Below, one piece after another: positions 41,201 to 56,200 of a stretch of DNA of 64,000 nucleotides. Numbering within the stretch: the stretch's first letter is position 1; each line of letters begins with the position of its first letter. Under the pieces are notes generated by a model. That model ran no database searches, was not told the DNA's origin, and saw only the letters and a list, made by a program, of their open reading frames with translations. The position numbers and the translations under genes are program-made. Location of the stretch: NCBI GenBank assembly GCA_013399895.1, contig VXBA01005600.1, positions 993,994-1,057,993 on the forward strand, given 5' to 3'. Origin of the DNA: Serilophus lunatus (lineage: Eukaryota; Chordata; Aves; Passeriformes; Eurylaimidae).

Positions 41201-44200
41201 TTGAGCCTGGGAGGCTCATGGCCCATAGCCTTCCTATTACACCTGACTGGAAAGGATCATTTCTCAGATGCCAGCCAGGTACTTTAGCTCAGCACCTCCT
41301 GCTTCAATTAGCTGCAGATGAAAATTGAATGTGATAGCTCTGTAGTTCCTAAACAATTTCTGGGACTTGGGAAACAGTCTGCAGTGTTTAGGGGATGATA
41401 AAAATGCTTCTTAAGGAAGGGTTACATTTTGAATCATAACAGAGGCAAGTGTCTTCCATATAGATTTTAAGTATTAATTGTAGACCGGTTATTCTAGGCA
41501 CAGCATGAGCAGAGCATGTCCTAGAAGGCTGTGTCCAGGCCTGGCCTCTGTACTCAGCTGGCAAACAAGCTGAAGATGCTACTGTAGATTTTTTAAAGAG
41601 TGCACAAAGCTGTTTGCTGAGGAGAGAATGAAAGTGTCTGTGTGTGTGTGTTCAGATGAGTAATAACAAACATCTCCTAGAAACAGGCTTTCCAAGGCTT
41701 GGACACTGCTTTTGCAGCCAAAAGTTTCAGTTAAGCTACTTTTCAACAGTTAATTTTGTATCCTGGAAGGAGTGACCAGGTAATTAGTGGACAGACGCTC
41801 TGGCTTCCGATCATCTTTGGCAAGATAGGAGAGCTTTCCGAGAGATTTTCCCAACATTTGTCTCCAGGAGGATAACTTTCATCTGTGCATACATGATGAT
41901 GATGGTAATAATAACAGTGAGGAACTCTGCTGTCCCAACCACAAACCGTAAAATCTAGAAATAGTCTTTTTGCATTTAGGTCAGTCGTAAAACAATGGCG
42001 AAAGTTGCCTTTGCTAGCAAAAGGATATCCTGCTATTTTTCCCCCACAGGTTAAGTTCCTTGGTTTGGAATCATTTAAAAATATTTCTTCAATTTCTATT
42101 AAGGTTTAAAAATAGCACCTAGGTTCTGAGTTAAGAACTCTTTTTTAAGGCGAGCTACAACTCCTGTCAATACATGTGTTTTCTTTTTTTTCCTTTGGGA
42201 ATACTGTCCTTAGATCCACTAATAAGCGTCCTTTTATTTACAGCCTTCTAACTTATCTTCTCCTTTGCTGGACTGCTTCTGGTGGCTGATACCTTCTAGC
42301 TCCCTCCAAGGACTTTGTTCTGTCCCAGGAAGCAGCACGGCTGTGCCAGCTGCTGGCCTGAGACTAGTGATGCTGCTCCAGGCTCTAGCCTGCCTCTTCA
42401 ATTCCTTTATTTTCCAAGTTTATATTTACAGTGATAGTATATACCGGGAGGTGCTGTGGGCCACTGCTTTTAAACAAATCGACAAATAAAAGGTCATGGT
42501 TCAGAAAAGCAGTCCTGTTAAGTATTAAAACAGAGCCTGCATCTCCAAGTCTTGTTTACTGAGTCATTAAGAGAAGGCACACCAAGTGCCACCACTGCCA
42601 CCGTAAATCTGACTCTGCTTGTTTTCCGAGAGGGAAGTGTTGTTTGGAACACAACATTTCTAAGAGGTGGCAGCACTTATTATCTGAGGTGATCCCCAGA
42701 ACCACAGGATGCCTCTCACCACCAAACCCCTCAATTTCCTTTATGGTCTTAACAAATGTAGTTATTGCTTTCTTATCTTTCTTATATCAGCTGCAGTGAC
42801 CAGCTTTTTTCTGGAGTCAGGCTACTCAAATTGCAGTGAGGTGGTATTTGAAATGAGAAAATACCTGAAATAGTTGCTTACTGCGCGCACTCAAATGCTT
42901 TTTCATACTTACAACACTTAAATTGAAAGATACCTTGTGTTTGTTCTGCTGGGAACAAGAGGACACAGCCTCAGCCTTTTATGGACACAAGACTTACAGG
43001 TTCACATTAAGCAGTATTAGAAATTATTCATTGGAGAGACTTTAAGGGGACAGTAAGTAAGAAAGTTTTGTAGAATCAAGGGGTCATAATTAGCTTTTTG
43101 AGAGCTGCTATACAGATGGTAATTGCAATGGGGGGGAGGTGCTTTTGTGTGGAGGTTCTTTAGAATAATTTACTAGTGAAATAATCAGCCTTGGCTGGAG
43201 TTCTGGTCTGCATGGCTATAGGCAGGTGATACTGCACTTAATTTTCATGTTTAGTTTGTTTTGATTTCAATTATATTATTATTAGATGAAAGCTAACAAG
43301 AGATGCTCAAATTTCTTTCAGCAGCTCAAGATTTGTAAAGAATCCTTTATTAAAACATCAACAGTCTGTTCCCCCAGGACACAAACCGCTTTGCTGCTTC
43401 AGTCAAAGAAAGACAAAATAGCTATTTGTTTTTTCTTATGCTGTTTGAACACAAGGAGGCCCATGCGTTTATTTTTAGAATGAGCAAAATAATCCATCTC
43501 AGAGTCAGAGAAGCGTGTAAAATCTTTAAAGAATGTTTTATTTCCTCCAGGCACCCACGCAGGAACAGGACAGTACAACCATTGTTTGCTGAGCATTTTG
43601 ATGTAAAATGCTTAAATTGCCAGGATCATTCAGTGTCAGCTGAAGAGAGTTCATGGGAATGGTTTCATTTGTTTTCAAACCTGCAACAAGGGCGGTAATA
43701 GGCTGGAGCTGCTGTCTTCACTTGTGAGCTGGGCTGCCGGGTTGACACCGGGGCAGAAGCAGGAGAGGGCCTGGTGGTGTGGCATTTTTTGTGGAATAAC
43801 TTCGGTGTTGCCTTGGAAAAGAGGGGAGTGGACTCAAATGGGTATTAAGTGTGCTTGTGAAACTGTCCACAGGGAACTTGGCTATACACAAGCTGCTGGT
43901 TAAACCCTGGTGCCCACAGAGGACATGAAATAGCACCCAGAGAAATAATTTTAGAAGGCTCCCATGGACTTTGAGACTGATGCATTGGCTTTGTAGGCTG
44001 CAATGAAGTCTTGTGACTTAAAGCAAGCAGCATAAACACAAATGTGAAAGCAAATTCATTTATAGTGTAATTTTGAAGATTTTTTTTTTTTTTTCCACTG
44101 GATAAGGCAGGATCCTTCTATACGTTTCTGTGGTGCGTCAGCATTGTTTTAGGGAGCAAAAAGCATAAATGGGTCTTGTTTTTCATGAAATGTAGAAGTG

Positions 44201-47200
44201 AAACGTGACACTGTAAGCAATGTCAAGCAGATCTACTTTAGCTTTGCTTTGATTTGCTGGAATTATTCCAGTTTCACTCCATTAGTGAGAAGTTGAAGAA
44301 CTATGTTGGTGAGAGGGGAGACACAGGGTGTGTTGTTAGTTTCTGCTCATCCCTCATCCCTCACTCCACCCACCTGGGTACCTGAAGCTAAAGCGCAAAA
44401 CTCAAACAAGTGTATCCCCAAATGTGTATTTTTTTACAGCTCCTGCAGCTTGTGTACCTCGTTACTGCTTTCCACAAAGATAATCTTTGTTAGAAGATTT
44501 TTATGAGATTTCGGTTTTCTCTTTCAGTTTTCTTTGTGTTTAATTTTCTTTGTCCCTCTGTATTCTACCTTCTTGTGTATTTTTTTGTTGTGGTTGTCAT
44601 GTTATTGTTGAAATGGGATGAGTTTTTCTCTGCTAAAAATGATGTGTCTAGTGGTAATTTTTAACCTCCTGTGAAAATTAATCCTGCTGAGAAAATTGTC
44701 TTCCCTTCTCATGGGTTTGTCCTTTTCTGACAGCAGTTTTCTGAGTTTCCTGGAACAGCTCAAGCTGCTGTTAGAGGGACTCTACTGCCAAATAGTACCT
44801 GCACGTTATTTTACAATACTAATGAAAAATGGCCTTTAATATCTCTAGCTATAAATTATGAAGCCAGTAATTAAGGACATATTGAGCAATTTGAGATTTT
44901 AAACAAATGCTGTCTACAAAGACTTCATGAGGATAATGAAAGTATCTTTTTTGTGTGTATTTCTGAAATAAACGTTTTTGAGCTTAATTCAAAAATAGTA
45001 CCAAGCAAAACCTAAATATATGCAAGTAATCCCACACTCTTCTATGAGGAAAGGGTGAAGTCAGGGAAGGGATGGTCTCATCCTTGAAATACAGTTTGTT
45101 TTGAAGTGTTTGCACACACTTTCATCTGTTCTGTTACTGACTTAAACGAAAGCTGACGGGCAACTCGAAAATCTTGGTAAGTTTTACCTCAGACCCAAAT
45201 TTTTCCTTTTAAGAACACAGATACTTTTTGCATGAACTTTAAAAATGAAACAAACAAACAAAAAAACCCAGTTCCTACAATTTCTGAACCTGAAAGTAAT
45301 CAGAAGAAAATCATGTGTTGACTGCCTGCCTGCATCTCTTTTACTTGATGCAATTTTGCTGCTTTTGTTTGCTCTTCCTCACTGTCTCTGTTTTCCCTCT
45401 ATAGTCAACTCTCCAGTGGTTTGCAGGGTCTTTTTTTATTGCAGCAGCTGTGATAGTGATGCTTTCCTTTTGTATATTCTTGCAGAAATGGTCTTGCTTG
45501 CAAATGCAGGTGACATATCTGAATCATTTTGACTTTCAAATATGTGTTTTTCGGGTTAACTGTGTGCCCTTTGAACCAGATTCTGTGGTTGTTCCTGAAT
45601 GCCTGCAGCAGTGGAGATGGTGCAGGAGCAGGGGCAGGCAAACCTGTGCTGTCTGGAGCTGTACCTTCTGCTTGCTGTGTGGCCAGGATGCCGCTGCTCG
45701 GAGCTGTGGTGCCCTGTGGATCACCCAAGGTTTGTTCTGTTCCCAGCCAGCTCTGTGGGCTCTGCAGACCCGCAGCCCTGCACAGAGGAGCTGTGTGGGC
45801 TCTTGTTTAGCTCAGTCTTCCACCACTGATGTTGGGGCAGCATTTGCTTTTGAGTTCATGTTGTTCCCACAAGCCAAGGAACCCATCTGCAGACAGGAAA
45901 AGTTGTCGTGGTGGCAGGCAATGGCTCTTTGGCTTCTTCCTCGAGAAGAAGTGGCTGTTGGTGCCACAGCGGACAAAGTTGTAATATGTTAGAAAGGATG
46001 GATGCTGATAGAACCTGTGGGTTGAAAATGAAGATGTGGTTTTGTGCCCTAGGGATCTGTTGAGGTCACTGTTTCACCAGCATGTGCTTCAAAACCAAGT
46101 CATTGCACTCTGTTTTTTTCCAATCCATTTAGTAGCTGCAAGCAGTGAAAAAAACCCCTGATCCATAGCTGAGGGAACACAAGGCCTTGGATTAGCTTAG
46201 TGCATGCGGGAAAATACAACATCATGGCACATCTGTGAGTACTGAGTGCAATATAAGAGACACTTCAGATTTGTAAAATGTAAAGAATTGTAACACTTCT
46301 GTTTTGTGATGTGGAACATCCCTGGTAGAGATTCCGCTTGGTGTCTGGGATTCCTCAAGTTAGTGTGAAAACCTTCATTAATGTGCATGTTTGTATTAAC
46401 CAACAAGATGGTTTGAGCTTCAAACTCTGGCAGCCTTTTTCAATACATGGCAGATCATTATTGCATCTATCATCAAGATTAGTAGAGGCTCAGTTAATAA
46501 ACAACGTGTCTTTTTGTGTTTTGGCTGGGTCATTTTGAAAACACGCTGTGTGTGCATCTCATATCTATCTCTAGTACAGAGAAGACGGGTTTTTAACTAC
46601 ACAGAAATGCAGGTGGAAGGTTGCTTTAGGGATAAGTTAGCGTGCTATTGCTAGCGTGACTTGTGTGCAAGGAGGAGAGTGCATCTAATATGCAAGATCT
46701 CCTCCTGCTCTGACTGGTTAGGCACAGATGGGTGAAGTAAGGACAGAATGGTAGCTTTCAGTCTGATTTTTGCCCTGCCTGTTGTTCCAAACTAACCCCT
46801 TCACACATACGCAGTTTTGTGATCTTCATTGCATTCAAGTGGCAATGACTGTGCAGTTGACATGCAAAAATAAATTTAAAACTAGATATTTCTATTTAGG
46901 TGTATTAAAGTATAGTATTAAATGGAAGGCAGCTGTAAATGTGATTTTTTTTTAATTTTTTTTTTTTCACATGAGAGCAGGTGACCTTCTCTGCTGACGG
47001 TTGCACTGGCTAAGGTCTCATTAGGAAACAAAGAAAACTGACAACAGAATGAAGGGCATGGAACTTGTAATCGGCTTTCCTCATCCTTGCTGCACCGCTT
47101 ACTTAGAATTTCTCAGCACTAATAACTCGGTCTGAGATCAGGCAAAGAGCAGTAGCTGGTAGACTTCAGCTACACACACATTTCATGTTTTGATTAGGAG

Positions 47201-50200
47201 GAGATACCAGGTGTCATAAGGAAATGCATGTGTGCTGTAGCTGTTCCTCACCTACGCTGCCTGGGTATCTGTAGGCACCAGTTTCACCCAAGATGAAGGA
47301 GACAGAGAAGCAAGAGGCTTTTTTGTGCTCAGGATGTCAGAGGGGCAGCTCCAAATCAGCTGCGACAGCAGAGGCATGCAAATAGCAGAAATAAGCAATT
47401 GGGTGGAAATTACTGAGATGAGAAGAAACAGTAAGGTCTGTAACACCTTAGTGCTTGTCTGAAAGACAGCCCATATCCATTCCAGTTAATATCTGCTTCC
47501 AGAACTCCTGTCCTCATCTTTGCACACTCTAGATCCTGTTACTGCTGCTGGCCTTGTTTGAGACCACGCATCTCAGAAGTGTCACGCAGTGAATTCTGAA
47601 ATAATGCATGGCCAACTCTCTGGGAGACAATTTTTTTGGCATCTTGCTTGAAACTATTCTGCACAGTCTCCTGACAAGGCAAGCTATTTAAAGACCAGGG
47701 AGAAAGCTTCAGCCCCCCACGCAGGAGAGCCGTAGTCCTTCAGCTACACTTGGTACATGTGGCAGGGTGGGACGGAAATGTCAGCTGTAATTTTCAATGG
47801 AATAATTTTTTAAAAAGAAGCAACCTTAAAGTTCTTCAACCCCATCTTCATTAAAAAAAAAAAGAAAAAAGCTTATTCTTTATAGTATCTGTGCTCATAT
47901 ATTATCACAGGCAGTGGAACATCTCATTTGTGTGCCTGGTGTTTCCTTAAGCAGTTTAGTCGGGTTTTGGTGATTCTTACTGTCTTGATTTCCTCATTCA
48001 TCTCCCTAAAAGAGCTGTGCGAGGCTCAGGGCACGAGCAGAGCTCTGTGCTTATGAATGTATGTGGTTTTTTGGAATTGCTCGTGAAGAGAGGACTTGGA
48101 AGTATTTCTGAGACTTTCGTCACACAGTTGCTATGCAGCTTGAATTGAGCGCCTACTCAGAATTTAAATTGTTTTCTAAATTAAGAGCTCTCTCTCTTCT
48201 TTTGTGGGTATGTGCACCTGTGCATTTTTGCAGGCATATCGTGGTAAAGGCAAACTGATTCCTCATGGAACTGCTAGGTCTTCTTACGTTTATGTAGATG
48301 CTTGAAATGATTATGGTCCCAGTCCTGAAGTCCTTTTCAGTTAATGATTGCAGTAGTAGTGAATCCTTCAGTGACTGCTTTCCTTTTTTTTAACTTTTAA
48401 ATTAGTATTAATAATATTTGTAGTAATTAAATTGATATTGTTGCTGCAGGGCAGTAGCCATTATTGAAGAGCAGCTTCAGTTTGGATGACAACGTTAGCT
48501 GTAAAAAGCCAAACCAAAAGTTCAGCTACCCAACAGCTCCAGATGTCCTGTGATTTTTCTTCATCTCAGCCATTAAAATGTTCTGTGAGTGACATTCAGA
48601 GGTGCCTGTGTCATTCCCAAACTGAAAGTGAGTCTGAATGTGGCATGAGGAAATCCTAGCAGCAGATTGTACAGATGTCAGTACAATCTACAAATGTACA
48701 ATGTACAGACTGCAAATATGCATGAGGCTTATATGGAGTTGTCTGAGGGGAACACATTACAGTGTTCCCAGTAAAGACTCTAAAATTGCAAATGGGGATA
48801 CAGAGAGCCATGTCATATTTGATCTCCTACACCCACAGTCCTCAGTGTAGTTGATCTCATTTTGGTGATTTCTTTGACTTTATGGCTTTTTAATTCTTCT
48901 TAGAGCAGCATTCTATTTTTCCTTTTCCCTAAACTCTTCTCTTAAAACTGGCAAGGACATCCCTTGCTGCTGGGTGGTAATTGTGGTTTAATGGTGGTGT
49001 ACTAACAATTGGAAACAGAGCTGAGATATGACTTGAAAGGAAAAAAAAAAAGCTAAACAAACAACAACAAAAAAATTAACTCAGCATGCAGCAAAGCCCA
49101 GCTCCTTCAGGTGCTGGATGTGTATCTTTGTAAAAAACAAGGAATTCTCGGTCACTGCAGCTGGGATGGAGCGAAAGGGAGTGTGCTCCACAGGTTTGGG
49201 GCACAGAACTGCTTCGAGCTGCAGGCATGCTACAGAAGTGACAGTCACAGTCCTGGCTGAGAGCAGGAGGGTTCCCCGTGCAGGGAGATGACTCTGACCA
49301 GTTTTGGTGTGGTTTTGGGACTGTGCATGTCCCGGTTGGTCTGTGCCTTTAATCTCTAGGACAATCATTTCACCATGTATTTGATAACGGTGTCTTACCC
49401 ACCTCCCCCCTCCTCCCAAAAAATAGAGGCCCTTGTGCTGCCAATGAAGACTTGTGTAGCACTTGTTCAGAGTCCTGTGTTTCCTTTCCTTTAAATTTTA
49501 TGTCACAGAGAAAAAAGTGGTTTCTTCTAAGCCCCTGGCCCAGTGAAGAGCCACAGTCACTGAACAGTGCCTTTAGGTATTACAATAAATTCTCCTGACA
49601 GTTGAACTATAAATACTCACTGTATGTAAACCTGTATCAATGTCAAAGCCTCTTCAGGTTCATCAGAAAGAACTTCATGAAGGAGTCTGTGTTGTTTGGC
49701 AAGGATAAGAGAGGTCCAAACTGGTTGTTATAGATATTCTCTGATTCTCAAGTTAATTGAATTCCACTTTTGTCATCATTTATCACCTCATAAAACTTCA
49801 GTTTATTCCACCATTTCAGAAACTTATTTTTATTTCTTGCAATCAATCCATTATAGAGAGAGTTTTCAAATATCTTTTCTGGGCAGGATCTGGATTTCTT
49901 ACCTGTTTTGTGAGAAAGGGTTTTACTGTGATGCTCTCATAGGATATCTCAGGCATTTCTGAAGCAATCTGCTAGTTGACTACTGTTTTTCTGTACAGAT
50001 AGGAAGTGTCTCAATCTCTTGACGTGTGGTAGTTCCCTGCTGTTTGCTCTCCCCTCCTCCTGTCTGCTGTGGGACACATCTCCAAGCCTTGCTTTCATTT
50101 GTGTGACTCATCTAGCCATGCATTAGCTTCTGTTTGTTTGGCTGAGTAAGGTCAGAAGCAGCTTTCCATGCTGCTTCACTTTCCATGTGACTTTTCTGAA

Positions 50201-53200
50201 GAGGAGCCGAATCTTTGTCAAGTGAGTTACTGCCTCAGTGAGACCTTTATGTTGACAAATAAGGTAGCAGGGAAAAAACATTCCTTATCTCCTCTTCTCC
50301 TTCTAATGTAAATGGTGCAGCATGTAGGAAACAGATGACTGGCCTTTCTGTGAGAGGGCCAAGAATGACACTTCTTGACTTTACTGTAAAGTGTTTGCTT
50401 GTTTTACTGTTTACCTTTTTGGAGGAAGATCCTTCTAATTGGGCACTGTAGCTCACTACCCTCTCTTTAACGTGAACAAAGTCTTCCTGGCCTTTCTCTT
50501 TCCGCAATTACTCCAATTACTCCAATTACTGAGTGCTTCCATTGAATTTCTTGTTTAGAGGCAAGAAGCTGGTCTGTGTTGTGCCTTGCCTATTACTACT
50601 ACTCAGTGATATTTGTTTATGGTTTGATTCTCCTTTAATAATACCAGTTAGGAAAGGATGTGTAAATGGCAGGTACCTTCAAAACATATGCCTTGTTAGT
50701 GGATGGTCTGTGGAAAGGAAGTGGTGTTTCCCATGGCTGGGTGGCTGATCAGTGTGTGGAAGCAGCTCAGGTCTGCTGTGGAGCATCCCTCCTTCCCAGA
50801 GAGGAGCCTGGGTGTGGCTCCAACCTTAGCCCCAGCTTTTGTCAATGGTTTATGCATGAAGGACTGTATAGGTATAATTGAACCTTTATCCAACTTTGTC
50901 CTGTGGGATTAAGGATGGAAAAGCAGATATATTCATAGAAATATAAATAATTTATTATAATAATGACTAGACAAAAAGAGCTTGATCAGAATTATTTGCT
51001 ACGCAGTATAGGAGCTATAACAACTAGTATAGTACAGTGCACTATGAAGCAATATTAAAGCAATTGCAGTAAAGCTAACAAAACCAGTTGTTATGTAGAG
51101 ATTGATTTTATTCACCCATACCGATGACCACGGGCAAATCTCTTTTGCTCAGCCTCAGGGAGTAACCTTTAGGGGCATCCCCACTCAAGGGAGGAATCTC
51201 CACACAGATGTTCCAAGAAGGGATATGTTAGAAGACCCTACTGTTAACTTTTGTGACTTGGCTTTTATAGTACAAAGTGACTGTCAGTCAGATGTCTTCA
51301 GGCCAGCTGTGTCAGCTTAGCAGCTTTAGATAAATTATTAGTGGTATCACTTGTTTGTGCCTTCATTGGGTACTTTATCAGATCTTCATCTCACTATCAG
51401 AATATTTCACTTTGGGATTGATGAGTCAGACTAGTTTCAGCGTTATTCAATGCCAAAAGCAACGTGCTACCCCCTTTTCCATTTACCACTGGTAGCTTTG
51501 CAAATATCATTTACCACTGGTGGTGTTGTTCGAGTTGTTTTACCCCATGGCAAGCAGTATGTCCTCCTAGAATCACCCTGGCCCTGGCTGTGCAGTTGCC
51601 CTCGTGTCCACATGCCCAGGGAGCAGGAGGTGTTTGTTGTGCCTGTCCCAGTCCTTGGCTTGCACAGCAGTTCTCACGCTGCCTGTGTGTGCCTCTGTGT
51701 GCAGGAGGTGTCCTGCCAGGAGCTGCTAAGTTAAAAGCAGATTTATATGTCTGCACAAGCTGCAGTGTCTTCTGTCTGTTAAATAACTGGCGAATACTAG
51801 CATTGCTATTGCTTTGTGCTCTACCCCAGAGCTTGGTTGTGCCTGGGCTCGTGAGCCTGGCTGAAGGCAGCTGCAGGCACTGCTAAAGTTTCCTGGTCCC
51901 ATTCCGGTGGCGTTGGTGGGGTGCCAGGGCACCACAGGGAGCTGGCCTCCCTTCAGAGGGCACCACTACACTTGTGCTGGGGAGCAGGGGCCTCTGCCAG
52001 GCAGTCATGTGTGGTCACTGCCCAGGCTCCAGTGACATGGGTGGAGGAGGTACAGGGGCAGTCCCTGGATCCAGAGCTGTGCTATCTGCAGGCTTTTCCA
52101 GAAATCACCGTGTTGTCTCTACCCAGTGGTGTGTTCAAGACTTTATTCTAAACTATGCAAGTTATAAATTGCATTACTTCTGTATTTTTAATGTCAGTTA
52201 ATGCTCCTGAAAGTCCAAGAGATGGAATTCAAGGGCCTGGTGCATGATTCCTCCACTTAAACCCTACTCTATTTTGCTTTCTCCAAGCTTTGGACTTTAT
52301 ACTGGCTTTTTTTTCTTTCCTGAGCACACATGGATTCACAGAAGAAAGCAAATCATGAAGCAAGGGGAATCCTGTGAGATGAATGAGCACTGTTGCTTAA
52401 TGAGCTCTGTTTCACTTCCCTTCTTTTTCATTTTTGTTAGCCTATATCTTCTATTGAAGATTTGATAACAAGAGGCTTTATAGAAGTGCATTATTAACTG
52501 CCCTTCTGATGGGGCATTTTATTATTAATGGACTTCCATGAAATTTATAGAGCTGTTGGTAATCAAATTTTCACTGCATACATGCTTGTCTCATGTCAGT
52601 TGATAAAAAACCCACACAAATTCATGCTGCTTCCCTCTCTCATTACAGCAAACCAACTCCATTGATGTGCAGTCCATTGAAGAAATTTTGAGGGTAGGTG
52701 CTATTAAGTAATGGATCTGTCATTGCTTATATTTTGCATGCATTAAGGTAATGGGTGGGAAAGAAAATATCACTCTGTTTCTGTTCATTTGACGCATGCT
52801 GTTGCTGAAAGTGTGTTTTGGGGTGTACTGAGGAGAAGTAAAGATAAAAGTCAGCCTCATATACAGCTGGTGTTGTAAAATCTGTGGTTCTATCAGTATG
52901 TGAGTGTAATACAGTCTAGTGCAATTCAAAAGTCAGACTGACAAGTCATGTGAGACAGCCAGACCTGCTCCTTCATCGGGTCAGGTGTTGCCATTGCTGA
53001 GCATGCTTTCTCCACAGGCACCTGATGCACTGCCTCGTGTCCATCCTGCCAGCCCCAGCAGTGTGGCCCTGAGTAGGACCACACACCAGTGTCTTTCCCA
53101 CCTGCCTGTGCGTGGCACTGCTGCTGGGCTGCTGCTCCTTCACTGTAATTCCAGTGTGCAAAGCAAAGCCAGGTCTGGTGCAAAACTGTGTCTGTAAGCT

Positions 53201-56200
53201 TGTGTTGGAGCCGGCTCTGTGAGCAGCACACAGGCTCCCAGTGCCTGGGTCTGAGTCTGTGTCACCCCTTCATTGTGCATGGCGTGAAAATGCCCTGGGA
53301 TTCCCAGGCCACTGGTGCTGATCCTGAGGAAACGGTTCCTGGATGTCAAATGGCTATTCTGAGATACTGAAGTCCTAGTGGAAGTGTTTGGTTTCTGCAG
53401 TTCACTTCCTTCACTGTTGCTTCAACTTGCAAAATCTTGATGCCTCGAGCACTCTCAAGAAGCTGTTGTTGGGACAGTGTTTTAGCTGAAGGGGAGCTGT
53501 GCACAGGTGCTTGCTGGCTGCTGTGTGCTGTTTGGAATTGCAGCATGAGGACTCTGCCTGGAAGTCCAGCATCTTTTTGTGTGTCACCAGCCATCCTGTG
53601 TTCCTGCCTGTTAGGGATATATGCCACTAGGTTTTGTAGCAACCACTAGCAGGCTTGTGCAAATGATTGAAGAGGTAAATCCATGTGAATCTTTGAACCC
53701 TGAAACTTGTCCTGTGTCCATTGGCAAAAATCCTGATAGCTGCTCTTCTCAATCTCTTTCCAGGAAATGACCCGCTCATGGCCACCTCCCCTGACAGCTC
53801 TTAATACACCCACTAAAGCAGAGCCTTCCAAATTTCCATTCCCAACGAAGGTAAAGCACTTTCTTTTTGACAGGACTTTTGATAAACTAGAAGAGAGAAC
53901 TTTTTGGCCTTTGCATGAGTTTTTGATCTGTGTTTTGTCCTCTTTTCATAGATAAAAGCTGTTAGGAAGTGTTATCTTCAGAAGAAGTCAGATAAATTAA
54001 ATGACAATGGGGATGAATGACAAATGCTTCAGCAACTTACACATTTGTTGTAATTGTGGTCTTCAAATGAAACTGCTTTTCAGAAAAATTTTAAGCATCT
54101 CTGCTGAAGCACAAAATACATTTTTATTGTCAACAAAAGTATTTGCCGACGGTGTTAAACAGAAATGTTTGGCAGCTTTTATAAAATTTTTAAAATATTT
54201 CTTAAAAAATGTACATAACTCTAATGTGCTAGCAACACATTTTTGGGGGGAGTAGCATGTATCATTTCTGTCGATGGTAAGCTTCATCAGGCCAGTTTTG
54301 ACTCCTGGCCATTTCAAAGTATATATTACAGTAAGCAACACATGGAAACCAAATTATTGGTGCGCTGTTGTTGAGAGAGCTGATTTATTTTATTCTAAAT
54401 TTGCACTTTGCCCTTTCTTTCTAGGAATTGCAACCTGAGGGATCCATAGCACAGGATCAGAGTAAGTAGAAATCCAAAGAAAACACACAGTATTGACAGA
54501 CAGTTTTGTGTGTCATATATTGTGGAGAACATCAAATGTTTACATTGATTAACAGGTGTGTCTGCTTTGTTGAACAGTGATGAATTTAGAAATGGCTTAA
54601 GAGATTGTATACATTCATTACCTAGAAATTAAGGCAGCAGTTCAGCAGAAGACAAACAGTATTTTGTAAGGAAACCCCATTTGGAATGGTGAATAATCTC
54701 GATGGCAAACAATTATGTCCTAGAAGAAAGTGACTAGTGTAATTTGATCCTCAGAGACCATTGCATAAAATATGCTACAAGGGAGGCAAATGAAACCAAC
54801 TTATCCATTTTTGATTTACAGAGCAGTATGGTGCACCTTCAGAAACATTGCCTAGTTCTCAAGCAAGAACATCGTAAGTAACCAGATTCTGTTCCCATCA
54901 ATGCTGTGCTGTTAGTTAAAAAAACTTGGAATGACTTGAAATTTGGATTACTTCATGGCTCTGAACATTAAGGTTTTGTTGGTCTGATTTTTTTTTTAGA
55001 AAACTTCAATACAGAGAATTTTCACCTACAGAAACATTATTGTTTCCTCATGGAATCATAGAATTGTTTAGGTTGGAAAAGATCTTTAAGATCATTAAGT
55101 CCAACCCTTAACCTAACAATGCCAAGTCCACTAAATCATGTAATTATTATGATGACTGTTAAAACCAAAACAAAAATTTAGGGAAAAACCCCCCAATTAT
55201 TAATGGACCAGATCAAAGGTTTTTTTGTTCTTGCTGCTTAACATCACACTTTTGTGCTCTTCAAACTACTAATAATGCATCCAGCTGATATAAATGATAA
55301 GGGGTACAAACTGAATCTGATCAATTCTGGATATTGTTTTGAAGCCTGGGAGGGCTAATAAAGCTACGGCTACAAAAACTGTAAAAACTAGGGTGAAATT
55401 TTAAAGCGATCCCATGATATAACTTTTTGCAATTGCCCAAGGAAACATTTTCTAAAAAATGTTGTCTTAATTTTATTTTTATTTAAAAACACAAAAACAC
55501 ACACACACAAAATCACATGGATTTTCTAAAATTCTCAGTTTATATGCTAATGACATAGGTAGTTGCAGAGTGGGGGTGAGGATGTAATTTCTATAGTGTA
55601 TTTTAATTTGGTGTGTGTATACATATAAAATTATGCAAATTCATGACAAAAGTTTTGCAAAGCAGGAAGGCGCCAACTAGTTAAATTCATTACTCTAATA
55701 GAAAATTTTAAGTTGTTAGATAAAATAGCTTGGTACTGTCTTATAGGTGAAAGTGGTTATCCATTAATTAATTACAAGCCATTTTTTGTGGGCCGACATT
55801 AGTCTTTCAGAATGAACCTGGCCAGATGGCAGCATTGGTGGGTTCTGAGCCCTGAGTGACAAACAGAAATCTTTCCGTGCCTGGAAGGCTCAGGGGTCTG
55901 TGTGCAAAGGAATTGCTGAACCATTAAATGCCTGTCAGTTCATGTGATACATAAAGATCTCATGATATGTTGTTCCATGGAAGGCTGCAAACTACCGACT
56001 ACAAAGCTTACTCCACTTGTTTTCCTTTTCTTATCATGAATCATTTAATTAAAAACAAAACTAAACTGGGCTAGTCACAAGTAAGAGAAAGAGTATATCT
56101 CCATCTTGGTTGAGGTTGTAGAATTTTGCACTCAAGCACTGTAAGATCTATTAAATATCCCTTTTCCTACTGTTCCAGCATGATGCAGATGAGCCCTCGC

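Larger units (their letters stand above)
32006..52648 (+). other. AFF1: AFF1 intron 3 (20.6 kb)
   Basis: The donor is GTGAGT and the acceptor TCTCTCATTACAG. No gene was recognised on either strand. Contents are a TG microsatellite just after the donor (32048-32064), a perfect hairpin (33450-33480), a GA microsatellite (35218-35245), short duplications (39382-39433, 50505-50530, 51480-51521), poly-A/T runs near 41100, 44080, 46945, 47850 and 49040, and a possible old repeat around 50930-51480. G+C-richer stretches at about 45590-45830 and 51560-52090 give open frames on both strands without recognisable protein domains. By position this is the equivalent of the human intron region where many t(4;11) breakpoints fall. 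Confidence 0.85.

Noticed and set aside
45450..45992. 180-codon + strand frame in intron 3
   Set aside because: Cys/Trp/Gln-rich translation typical of a random GC-richer segment, overlapping several other open frames on both strands, with no domain and no convincing splice partners.
51464..51886. 140-codon + strand frame in intron 3
   Set aside because: No recognisable domain, and overlapping frames on both strands point to chance in G+C-rich sequence.
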